Source: Auxenochlorella pyrenoidosa
Taxonomy: Eukaryota > Chlorophyta > Trebouxiophyceae > Chlorellales > Chlorellaceae
Reading direction: 5' to 3'
Length of the DNA: 24,772 nucleotides
NCBI GenBank assembly: GCA_001430745.1
Contig: KQ481938.1
Coordinates: 2,436,611-2,461,382 of the forward strand
Within the stretch, counting starts at the first letter, position 1; the number at the start of each line of letters is the position of its first letter. The position numbers were made by a program, and so were the translations under genes. The notes beneath the pieces were generated by a model. The model did no database searches. It worked only from the letters and a program-made list of their open reading frames with translations, and was not told where the DNA came from. Shown here piece by piece: positions 10,038 through 20,331 of the stretch.

Positions 10038-10343
10038 GGCGCCTTACTGTGCTTAGACCGCTGTTTCAGAGTGTGAGAAATGTGGCAATGTGTTTTAGAG
10101 CATCTGAAAGGCCTCAAAGCGACGTGGGGCCAACCCGCATGCGCCCAGCAAGCTGGAGGGCAAAGTGGGAGCTCTGTGTTATGCAATGTGAAGAAGTATA
10201 TTGGAGGGGTCGATATGCGCAGCAAGAAGCCGCATGCAATGCACTCACCGTCCAAACTTGCTGCTTGGCACGCCCAGCAGGCCCCGCTCCTGAGCTCTTG
10301 TGTTGCTCGCTGAGCAAGACGGCCTCGGCATCGTCTCTCGATC
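10038..10343. promoter_or_regulatory. Divergent promoter region
   Basis: Two start codons face away from each other 306 bases apart: the AC19-like fusion gene (minus) and the DUF1499 gene (plus). Both promoters and 5' untranslated regions must fit here. The stretch is AT-richer than the flanks. A tatatt lies near 10196, but no element can be assigned with confidence. Confidence 0.55.
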
Positions 10344-11696
10344 ATGCATTCCGCGACTGGCGTACCTTCTGCGGCAACTCAGGCGCCCTGCAGCGGCAGG
10401 GCTAAGCCCTCTTGCCACCGCCCTCTAGCTGTCGCGATCCGGGCGCAAAAATCTGATGTATATTGCAATCCTCAGCCCGATCGGCGCGGCGTAGGGGTGC
10501 AACTGCTATCAGCAGCAGCGGCAGCGGCGCTGGCGGCGAGTGCGCCTGCTCTACCTGCAGCCGCGGCCGACTCGTTGACGCCCTTCCAACGAGGATTTGC
10601 CCTGGAGTATGGCTTGACTCAGGAAGGCCGGATACGCAGCTGCCCCACGGATGCGAACCCAAACTGCGTCTCGACGAGTGCCACCAACATGGTGCGACCC
10701 CTGTCCTCACTGGAGGAGCCTGCATCATGCCATCTGCCGTCTGCTTGCTGCATCGAACATTCCGTCAGATCATCCGACCTCATGCGAAACTTACACCCCC
10801 GCCCCCCTGCCAAACCCCTCCAGACCTACATGCCCGCCTGGGAGGCGCCGCAGGGCAACCTGGGCGAGGCGATGGCGCAGCTGGAGGCGGCGCTGCGGCG
10901 GGTGGCCCCAGAGGCAGCCCTCGTCGACAGCTCCTCCTCACCCGCAGCAGAGTACCGCCGCTGGCAGGTGCCAGACAGGCTGTTTGACCACGATGACGTC
11001 GAGTGAGCGGCCCCTCTTCTGCTGGGCAGTTTGGGGGGGGAAGGGGCCGGCACTCGGGGTAAGTGTCTGCCCACTTGAGGACGACATGTGCCGACCGTGC
11101 TGTCCGTTTTGAGCCAAGCACCTCCCAGCTCCACCAAGCATGCATGCATGCCCGCCCCCCTACCCACACCCCGTGCCCCAGGGTGCTCATCAGCCTGCAG
11201 CGGGCGCCGTATAAGAGCGACCCGCCGCTCGTGACTTTTCGCAGGTGCGCTCGCAGGCAGCGCTCTGGTTGGCCTGGCCTAGGCAGGTGCCGCGCAGCGG
11301 GGCGGCGTGGTCACAAAGCCTGCATGCAAAGGAGTGCATAACGCCTGTGTGTGTGCCAGCCCCTCGCAGTGCCTCCTCAGAGTGGAAGCTCGCTCCTGCC
11401 TGGCTGCTGCTGGAAGCCTGCCAGGGGCACTCGCAACTAGTCTGCTATTCCGATGGCAGGCTGTGCGCAGGCTGTGCGCAGGCTGAGCGCTCCCTCCATG
11501 CCGCTCACCACTGGCAGTGCTGCATGCGCTCCCTTCCTTGCCATCATGTAGCATGGCGGCCCAAGTCAGATACATTTGGCCCATCCAGCAGCCCATCACC
11601 GACTTTGGCGTACAGCGGGACCGGCTCAAGGCGCTGCGGCAGCAGCTGGGCTGGCGCCTGCTGGGGTGCGACCTGCTCGAGTGCTTTGAGGAGTGA
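10344..11696 (+). CDS. DUF1499 thylakoid-lumen protein
   Basis: Four exons, 244 residues: 10344-10691, 10824-11002, 11182-11244, 11552-11696; all joins in frame. N-terminus is a bipartite chloroplast/thylakoid presequence: Ser/Ala/Arg transit region, then twin arginine (DRRGV, residues 47-48), hydrophobic core about 51-70, and Ala-rich cleavage site near PAAAA|DS. This indicates Tat-dependent import to the thylakoid lumen. The mature part shows DUF1499 hallmarks: GRIRSCPTDANPNCVST (C100, C108), a DDVEVLISLQ strand, VTFRS and YIWPIQQPITDFG, then RDRLKALRQQLGW. Molecular function of the family is not established. The third and fourth exons are separated by a 307-base intron whose acceptor is catgtag; other internal splices are possible there. 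Confidence 0.82.
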
Positions 11697-12138
11697 GGGC
11701 CACGAGGCCTACAGCGGTTTTTGAGAACCGATTTGCCTGCTCAGGTGATCCGTCTCACGCGACTTTAGCCCTACGCAAGCGCTGATCGAGCTCTTTCTCT
11801 TCCCTCAGACCATGAGGGGGGCATGCGTCCTCCCATGCTTCTTTATTGCACTGTCTACTTCGCAACTCGTAAGAAAAAGCAGGGTTGTGGTTGGTGGTAC
11901 AGGCAGTGGGATACAGAGACTGGAGCGCAAGCAGGGAAGGAAGAGGATTGGAACAAGGGCGCAAGGATTGAGCGAAAATTGTAGGGCAATATTGGGCAAA
12001 GCAAAACGGATGGTCTGCACCATCATCACATCACATTATCATATCAAACGAAAGAAAGTTTACGATCAATCCGCAAGGGAAAACATTCAAAAAGCGGGAT
12101 GTGCAAGGCAAGCCGTCAGGTTCATTCATTGCTGGGGT
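11697..12138. other. Convergent intergenic region
   Basis: The 3' untranslated regions of the DUF1499 gene and the prolyl-4-hydroxylase-like gene meet here. The DNA is clearly AT-richer (A-rich runs near 11990-12090). I see no TGTAA signal, RNA gene or coding exon. Confidence 0.6.
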
Positions 12139-14886
12139 TCAGAGAGTTGCCTCGTGCGGCGGCGGCAGGTGCGTCACAGCGGCGGGCACAGCTCGCTGGC
12201 AGGCCCATGTGTTCAGTATCCACTTCTCCCCCAGCCTAACAACCTCACCACAGTGTGCCATGCGGTCGTCAAATTTGCCGTCCGCATAGGCCGGAAAGAA
12301 GATGAGGGCATCACCCTGACGGGGCTGCGCAACAGCAGGGGAAGGCAGGCACAGCTCTTGGCATTGCACTGTGTGCGCCTGCTCATGGGACGCGCTTTTC
12401 GTCACGCATTTGCCCAGGCACGAGCCCGAGCGGCCGCACACCCCAGCGACCACGTCCCTGCCCCACACCCAGCCGTGCCTGCACGGTGAGGCCATCCATG
12501 CATCGGTGGGAGAAGTGCGTGCCGCCGCCCTGCCCCCCCTCCAGCGTGTTGAGGTACACCACCACCTGCACCAGCCGCTGGCCGCCCGCCTGCACACACA
12601 CCAGGCGCACGGCNNNNNNNNNNNNNNNNNNNNNNNNNNNNNNNNNNNNNNNNNNNNNNNNNNNNNNNNNNNNNNNNNNNNNNNNNNNNNNNNNNNNNNN
12701 NNNNNNNNNNNNNNNNNNNNNNNNNNNNNNNNNNNNNNNNNNNNNNNNNNNNNNNNNNNNNNNNNNNNNNNNNNNNNNNNNNNNNNNNNNNNNNNNNNNN
12801 NNNNNNNNNNNNNNNNNNNNNNNNNNNNNNNNNNNNNNNNNNNNNNNNNNNNNNNNNNNNNNNNNNNNNNNNNNNNNNNNNNNNNNNNNNNNNNNNNNNN
12901 NNNNNNNNNNNNNNNNNNNNNNNNNNNNNNNNNNNNNNNNNNNNNNNNNNNNNNNNNNNNNNNNNNNNNNNNNNNNNNNNNNNNNNNNNNNNNNNNNNNN
13001 NNNNNNNNNNNNNNNNNNNNNNNNNNNNNNNNNNNNNNNNNNNGGGGTCGCGCGCCGGATGCACGCATGCCCGATGGCAGCAGCCAGATGTCTGGACAGC
13101 AGGGGCGTGGCACGCAGCTGGAGGGACGGTCTGCCCACTTGAGGGCGCTCCCTGCCAGCTTCCAGGCGTGCAGGGAGCGAACCCCGCACCGCCACTCCTG
13201 CCCCTGCCCTGCCACCTCCAAGAACTGCTTGAGACCGGCGGGGTCGCCATCGGGGCGGGCATCAAAATGGACCCGCTGGTACTGCCCCCGCTGGTACCGC
13301 GTCACCTGCACGCCAGAGGGGGTGGGTGGCCCATTGCCCAGCGTGCATGCGGATGCGCAGGCAGGCAGCGTGTCAACGGGCAGGCAGGTGCTGAGATCTG
13401 GTGACGAGTGCACCCAACTGCCACAACAGCCTCCCGCAGTGTAGGACCACCAAGCCATTCACTCACTCCCTGCCGGGCTGGCCGCATGCGCTCCCACCGT
13501 GGGCGGCTCCAGCCGGTCGATGGGGGTGCCCAGTAGGCGCGAGGTGCGATGGATGAAGCGTGAGACGGTGGGGGCGGTGCCGTGCGCCGGCTCCAGATTG
13601 GCGACAGTATACTTGATGCCTGCACAGCAGGAGCAGCCAGGGGACATGCCCCGATGAGCAGGCCCCGCTCGCATTTCCCACTGCATTGTGTCCCACAGGG
13701 GTTTGCAGTCCGGCATCCCCACGCTTCATCCAGGTTGACTGCGGATAACCACAAGCCCACAATTGTTCCGACTCATTGAGACTGTGCGCGCCTGTGAACA
13801 CGCGGCCTCCGACTGTGAAGTTGAGCCCCGCCAGCGCGGCGCCCAGCAGGCCTCCAACCAACGCCGTCCAGCGCAGCAGGGCAGGGCATGCCGCTGCCGC
13901 CAGAGACGCTGCTGTGAGTGCAGCATTCCCACCCAGGCTGTGCCAGGCATCAAAGCTGGCGCCGGCCGCCACCACAAAGGCCTGTGGGCCACAAAGGCAC
14001 GGGGCGGTGCAGTGCAGGCATGCAAATTGGCGCTGCTTGCCTGTGCCTGTGGGTGTGCGCCCATGGCCAGGCAGGCGCCCATGGCCAGGCAGGCGCACAG
14101 CGGGAGCGTGAGGCTAAGGTTCTCCATTGACCAGGACTTGCATGCGGGCAGGCTCAGGGGCAGGGCATGTGGCGCTCACCAGCGGCCACAGGCGGTGCGT
14201 GTCCACCAGCGCTTTGTTGTCGTACGGCAGCGGCTGCAGCTCTCCTGCGGTGGCCGCCTGCCGCAGCCGAGTGCACTCCTCTTTGGAGAGGAAGCCGTGG
14301 GCTATGTACACGGGCGGCTCTGCGTGCACCTGCGGCATATGGCAGGGAGCAACCGGTGTATGCAGGCATGCGAGGCTGTGGGGGTGGGGATGGGGGTGGG
14401 AAGTCACTTTGACAGGCCCTTTGATTTGCACCAGACCTTGGAAAAGGCGCACAGCCATACAGATGCCCCATTATGCCGCACCTGCTCTAGGCCAGGAAAG
14501 AAGCGGTCGATGTAAGGGTAGGACTGCCATGCCCTTCCCGTGCCACCATTCTGCCGTTCCCGCGAACGCTGCTGCGGGGCCGCTGCCGCTGACCCCCCAA
14601 CCGCATCTTGTGGCGCCGCTGTCCGCACTCGTTGCGAGATCCTGGCGTGCGCTGTGCGCCCGCCGCAAGTTGGCAGCCTGACAAAGCCACCGACTGCAAG
14701 CACGGGAGGCCTCCCGGGAGCACTCGCTGGGCTCATGGCAGCCAGCCACAGCGTTCTGTCGAGAGCAGAGCGCACTGAGCACGCAATTGAGGCTTCCGAT
14801 TTCCCAGTCAACCAGAATCCTATCACTGCTGACATGGCGCGGCAGCTCGTCCAGCTGCTACGCGCCCCAGACGCACCCCTGATCAT
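12139..14886 (-). CDS. Prolyl 4-hydroxylase-like 2OG-Fe(II) dioxygenase with hydrophobic insert
   Basis: Seven minus-strand exons, 415 residues: 14886-14482, 14329-14180, 13981-13792, 13619-13498, 13305-13216, 12589-12485, 12324-12139. Family reaction: 2-oxoglutarate- and Fe(II)-dependent hydroxylation of peptidyl proline, in algae mostly wall glycoproteins. Visible: IAHGFLSKEECTRLRQA (typical N-terminal P4H segment), RYQRGQYQRVHFDA with metal ligands H302 and D304, VYLNTLEGGQGGGTHF, PRQGDALIFFP, distal histidine H378 (MAHCG) and 2OG-binding K388 (GEKWILNTW). So the active site is complete. Exon 3 inserts two hydrophobic stretches (about 203-221, 223-238) before the catalytic core. Its donor would be GC (cacag|gcgcgc, 13791), the weakest join. 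ATG 14835 is an alternative start. FLE and AGGQRL join directly across the assembly gap, so no exon seems to be missing. Confidence 0.78.
12614..13043. other. Assembly gap (430 N)
   Basis: A run of N. It lies in the intron between exons 5 and 6 of the prolyl-4-hydroxylase-like gene. The flanking exons are both phase 0 and read on naturally into each other, so a lost coding exon is unlikely though not excluded. The gap may hide a repeat. Confidence 0.95.
14057..14092 (+). repeat. Two perfect 18-bp tandem units
   Basis: The unit gcgcccatggccaggcag occurs twice back to back, in the second intron of the prolyl-4-hydroxylase-like gene. Short intronic minisatellite; no function suggested. Confidence 0.9.
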
Positions 14887-15448
14887 GTGGCCAGGGCTGG
14901 AATAATACCACTCTCGTCCCGTATTGCGGCTGTGGGAGTGATCTTTGATTTCTCTTTATGGATTTACGAGGTCCAACCAATGCTGCGCAAAACAAGGACG
15001 GCTGTGCTGTTCTGCTGTACAGACATCGGCAGACATGACTGTGCAGTTGTCACGGAACAAGGGGAAGCTGTTGAGGAGTTGCCAGACCAGCAATGGCAGC
15101 CAGGGGCAGCGTGCTCTGGCTGGTTTGCATGCCACTCTGGTTGATAATATCTCGCAAGACTCCCATTTCGCACTGGATGGCGCCAAGGTGGCCGGGCATA
15201 TTTTTCAAACGTACCACCTCATCCTCCACTGAAGTGGTTGGGCTGCACACTAGGCTGATGCTGCTTCTCTGCAATCCAGGGCCGCAGGTGGGAGTTCGCC
15301 TTTCAGGCTGAGCTCACAGGAAGCCATTCCTCACATCACGGGTTACTCCAGTAGCCGTCGCCAGCCAGCACGCTTCAATGCTCCGCTCTGCTGGAAACAC
15401 AATGGTTGCCTGGTCCAGCTTCTCTGAGCTCTAGGCACTTCAGTTCAC
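14887..15448. promoter_or_regulatory. Divergent intergenic region
   Basis: Separates the start of the minus-strand hydroxylase from the start of the plus-strand membrane-protein gene. Both promoters must lie here. It is AT-richer than the genes, with TA-rich patches near 15143 and 15200 that could serve as core promoter, but no defined motif is visible. No coding exon is supported. Confidence 0.5.
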
Positions 15449-18400
15449 ATGGACGTGGAGACATCTTTCAGGTCTGCGCTCTCACTTGGCACAACCGCCG
15501 CGGCAGCAAGTCATGCACATGGGGGCTTGCGGTCCGCTGATCGATGTGTTGTGATTATTTTGGGATTGCTGCTGCCATTTATCAGTGCAGTTGCCTGGAT
15601 GTCTCGAGGCAAATTTGGAGTCGAAGACGCAGCAAATACAGGGAGTACAGCAGTGAAGGCTGTCCAGAGCAACCTCGCCAGTCAGTGGCAGCAGGACATC
15701 ACGACTCCGGAAGAGCTCGCATGCTTGCGGACCTTCTCTTCCCTCCAGAACTCGTCAGGCCTGCACCAACTACCGAGCAGCATACCAGCTTCCTACGTGT
15801 TACAGCAGCTCCTGGACAGCGCAGCACGCGTGTCACGCTCCTCCGCGTTCTTAAACCGCAGGGCCGGCTCTTCGCTTCGTTCATGGTAAGGAGGATCCTT
15901 GAGTAGCAGCCGAGCTCCAGAGTACCCGAGCACGCCTCCTGGTAGAGCCAGTGGCGGCAATGGCGTCGCCACAGGTGGCGCCGTACCTCCCGGCCTGCAG
16001 CTCTGCCGACCAGCAGGACTTCCAGTCGGCCTGGAACGCCGGAAATGGCTTCGAGCTCACCACAGTGTATATCAAAGAGGTAGAGACGGGAGGGCTCAGC
16101 AGAAGGACGATGGCGTGAACACTTGCTACGGGAAGACCCGCGCTCAGGCCGTGGCCCCGGGGCCGGCCCCCAAGCACATCGCCCAACATCGCCCTTGCTC
16201 CACGCAGGACGTGCTGCCGTCTGCAATCCCAGGGTTCGTGCTTGGAGGCTTGGCGCTCCTCGGATTCTGTTTCACCCTTGCGGCCGTCCTGCTGAGCCTG
16301 TGCTGCCGCTGTTGCCGGCGGCGCACGGGGACGGGCACCGCAAAGCAGGTGGGCTCTCGGCTTGACTGTGTCAGGAAGGGGTTGCAAGGATTCTGAGGAG
16401 AAGTGCAATGGCTGCCCTGAATGGCTGCCGCATCACATCCCTTACTGCATGCTCCAGCGCTTTCCCAACCCTCGGCAACCGTTGCTCAGGGGCATGCACA
16501 CGCCGGCTGGCAGCAGCAGGCCCGCCCATCGCGCCGCCGCCGGCAGCTGTCATCCCGGCGTGGCCGGGCCTTCTGGGCGCTGCTGGCGCTGCTGTCCCTG
16601 GCCACCGTCGGCACAGGCATCTGGGGCCTGGTTGAGACGCTGTCCAACACGGGAAACATTGCTAGCGGGTTCTGGGACCTGGTTGCCGACACAAGAGCCC
16701 AGGTGGAGAGCACGGCCCAGGCCATCCGTGACCTGCAGTCAGGCGCTGCCAGCCTCGCCAGCGCTGCCCAGGAGCTGACCCCCAATGAGCAAGGTGGGTG
16801 GGGTGGGCTGCTGGTACAGTTTTGCCCGTGCCCGTAAAATAGCCACGCCTCCAAGTTCAGACTCGGCTCATGCTAGCTGTCCACCACTGCCTGCCTCCCT
16901 CTGCAGAGGCGGCGGCAGTCCTGGGTGGCAGCAGCGAGCAGGCAATTGCTGCGCTGGCGGTGGCAGGCGGGGCAGCTGGTAGGGCGGCATCCCAGCTGGA
17001 CCCCGTCCTGAACTTCCTGGACAGCAATGTGGACCCGGTGGGCGAGCAGGGTGCAGTGCAGCCAGGAACCGGGCTTCATGATGGGCACTGGGTGCACAAA
17101 CAGTGCTGGAGTGGCATACCGCTGCTTGCCGCATCGCCGCACCTGGCACGCCTTCCCCCATCCTCCACCACTCGCGGACACTTCCATGCTGACCGCCCGC
17201 CTGCCTGGGTGCAGACTCTGCGCGACATCCAGTCTCGGTTTGAAGGCAGCACAATGGCGGTGCAGGACACGTGGCGCTACGTGGCGGCGGCAGGTGCGGC
17301 CCAGCTTCTCGGCCGCTGGCTGCCTGCCCACCCAGCCAGCCCCCCTGCGAGCGTTCCCATAATGGCAGCATACCTATACCTACAGGGTTCTGCGCTCAAA
17401 TCTGTGCCTCTCTCATGCCCTTGCAGTCCTCTACGGACTGCTCATCGCGCTGTCGCTGGCCACCCCGCTGGGCTGCTGGTTTGGCAGCTGGCCCAGGCTG
17501 ACTGCGCTCCTGCTGGCCCTCCTCTGGCTGTGCGTCGCACTGCTCATGGCAGTGGGCACCGGTGAGGCGGGCCCTGTCTTCGAAGCTGACAAATGCTGAT
17601 GGATTATTTTCAGCTCCTCCGTGTCTGTGCACCTGCTGGCCCAGTCGAGAGGGCCCTGCTTGTCTCCTCGCCCTTGCGTCTCGCTGCTCCCTCCCTCCCA
17701 CCAGCCCTGTCCGCCCCCACTCCTGGCCACGACACATGTGTAGGCGCGCTGCGCGGGGTGGGCGCTGCCTCGGGTGATGCCTGCCTGTTCTCCGAGAGCT
17801 ACGTGCTGAAAACGGCGGCTTCCAAGCTGGCAGGCTCTGAGTGGCAGGACACGGTGAGGCGCGCAACGGGTGAAGCATTAGTAATGCACCCCTCCAACTC
17901 CACCTCGGATCAAGTTGGGGGCCCGGGACCTCGGGCTGCGCAACCCATGCCTCAGGGCTGTGTCCGTGCTGACCTCGATCCCTCCAAAGTCTCCCTGCTC
18001 CCTTGCAGGCGCTGCGCATGCTGCGCTTCTACCTCGGGGCGGATGCCGCCCCGCAGACGGACGCCCCCGAGCTGGCCCCGCTGCTGGCCTGGCTGCCCTC
18101 TGATGCGGCCGCGACAGTGCAGACCGTGTATGGCAGCCTGCCGGTGAGGGCCTGGGCCTGGGTTGCGCTGTGGCTCGGCTCTGAGGAGGCGCTGCAGGGG
18201 CTCTGTATGGCCACAACTGTGAGCGAGAGGAGGCAACCAACGCCAGCACAGCTGGCGTCATGGAGAAAGTGGCATGCCTTTCACGATCGCACGCACTGTC
18301 GCGCTACACTTGCAATTGCGCAGGTGCTGGAGTCAGAGGTGGCGCAGCTGTATGAGCTGAGCCAGCAGCCAGAGGTGAGGCGCAGGGTGGGCGCTGTAAA

Positions 18401-19430
18401 TTGAGTGGCCCCGAGGGTTGCACCATGGCATGGCATGGCCAGTTGCGCAGCCAGGAATAGGCAAGGGAGTCGTTTGTGTCCGCCCAATGCTGCGCAGGTC
18501 CAGGATAAGCTGGGCTCGGCAGTGGCGGGGGCCATCCAGCAGAGCAGCACCGCAGTGACGACAGTGACCGCCGCATGTGAGGCCCTTGCTGTAGGCAGCG
18601 CTTGCGTGCTGTGCGGCTCATGGCGTTGCCCCCACCTGGCAGGTCAGCTCAACCTGCAGGCCTGGCTGCACTTTTGCTTGGAGTTGCCCACCCTGCATGT
18701 CCCACTGCCTTCTGTCGCTGCAGTGAAGGAGCTGCTGAGCCTGGCCAGCAAGGACAACTCGGACCGCATCTACCACGGGGCCAAGGCCTACATGTGAGGG
18801 CCGCTGCCTGTGCCCCCTGGGCAAGCAGTTTGGGCGACTTGCGCAGTGTGTGTGGTCGAGTCTTGCCCTCACACGAGGCAAATGCCCCACCCGTTTCCCA
18901 TGCGCCCATGCCCTGCAGCTGCTGCGACCTCCAGGGCTCGGCGCATGCGCTGTGGGTGTCCTGGACCGTGGCTGGGTGCTTGGGGCTGGCGCTGGCGCTG
19001 ATGTGCAGCGCACGGCTGGCCTGGGCTGCCGTGGCGGCACGCAAGGTGGGCCAGTGCTCCGTGTGCACGCCGTTCCCTTGTGCCTGCTTCTCTGGCATGC
19101 TGCTGCAGGCGAGGCGGTCTGCACCTCATCCAAGCATGCCTCTTTCCTTGACGTGACCTGCAGTCAGTGCGTGAGCGGCCCGCCGGCGCCGAAGACCCCT
19201 GCCCCGCCTGGGAGGGCGGCCAGAATGACGAGCTGGTCAGCCACCCCAAGATGGCGGCCCTGCCTCCCTACGAGGCGCAGCAGCAGTTTGCATCCGCGGC
19301 CATGCCTGCATCGCAACCGTCCGCGCCACCCTTGCCCAGGCATCAAGGAGAGCCAGCCATCCCTTCAGCAGAGCTGGCGCCTGAGGGTGCCGGCGGGCTG
19401 GCGGGTGCCAAGACGCTGCATGGGGTGTAG
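15449..19430 (+). CDS. Multi-pass membrane protein, tweety-like
   Basis: Fourteen exons, 714 residues: 15449-15885, 16001-16079, 16208-16348, 16490-16793, 16907-17037, 17215-17293, 17427-17561, 17744-17853, 18009-18143, 18324-18374, 18498-18576, 18724-18793, 18919-19045, 19164-19430. Every phase agrees. Hydrophobic segments: 33-51 (signal peptide or anchor), about 175-206 followed by CCRCCRRR, 246-266, 391-412, 414-435 and 594-615. Five transmembrane helices after a signal peptide, with long loops between helices 2-3 and 4-5, resemble tweety-homologue proteins and the related plant transmembrane family; that assignment is inference from topology. The last 88 residues are a Pro/Ala-rich cytoplasmic-type tail. 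The first two splice sites after exon 1 and the start of exon 4 (16490) are the least certain. TGTAA follows the stop by 83 bases. Confidence 0.65.
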
Positions 19431-20331
19431 TCAGAGAGCACCCAGCCTGGCAGAGCAACCGGGTGCGGCGCCTTGCATTGCGCCATGAAAGCATGACGCA
19501 ATCACTCATCTCTGTAACCATGTACCCTTGTGCCTATCCTGATGTACCAGAGCTCCGAAACCTGCAAAACCACTTGCCACAGCAAGCGGGCGCTTTGCCC
19601 CCACTGCGGCGTGGCACAGCACAGTGAGCATCCTGACACGTGCACCCTTCACCCCACCTGCGAACTGCAAGTGGACTAGGTAGCCGCCACGCCCCCTGCT
19701 TGCCCCAGCTGGCCTTGCAATTGCTCTGGACCGCAGTCTTGCTTGGCTCGACCTGAGTGTTTTGCACGGCAGAGCACTGCAGCCGTGTACAGGTGCACTC
19801 TTCCCTTCCCGCGGCCAGGCACGACAGTGCAAGCAGGGTGCCTGCAGCACGATCGCTGGTCACAGCCGTAGGCCGTAGGTAGGCAGAGAAGGCGGCGTGC
19901 CCACTGGCCCATCCGTTCGAATCTTCAACAAGCAGGACGGCCAGAACGGATCTGAATGCAGCAGGGGCATGAGAGGGGGCTGGTAGCCTGCCTGCCTGCC
20001 GGACACCGCCGCCGCTCCGTCCCAAGCTAAATTCAGCAGTGGCTCCACGGCACCCGTTGTGTGTCATATGCCAAGCACAGTTCTCTCGATACGTCATAGA
20101 GACGCTCAAGGCTGACCCGCGGCGAGAGCGAATTTCACCGAAAGCAACAGCAGTATCAACGAACTGGAGCGGTGTCGGGAGCATATTTACAAAAGAGATG
20201 GCCTGCAAGGAGGCATCACTTGGGCTCAGAGGAACCGCTGACTTCTTCATGCGGCGTGCTGCTGCTGGCTCCACGCGGGTCTTGTTTCAGCAGTGGAGGC
20301 AGCGCGATGACTCTGTACGAGTGATCGTAAT
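19431..20331. other. Intergenic region before the glycanase gene
   Basis: Holds the 3' end of the tweety-like gene and the promoter and leader of the glycanase. A 246-codon open frame on the minus strand (20274 to 19534) has ordinary composition but no recognisable domain. Such frames arise by chance in GC-rich DNA, so I do not annotate it as a gene. Confidence 0.5.
19513..19517 (+). terminator. TGTAA poly(A)-type signal
   Basis: TGTAA lies 83 bases after the stop of the tweety-like gene. Confidence 0.5.

Noticed and set aside
12139..13458. 439-residue minus-strand frame running through the N gap
   Set aside because: The length is an artefact of translating N. Only 12139-12324 within it is coding in this frame; other parts are introns.
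15544..15906. Alternative plus-strand frame in the first exon of the tweety-like gene
   Set aside because: The frame starting at ATG 15449 has a hydrophobic signal-type segment and splices in phase to all later exons; this one does not.
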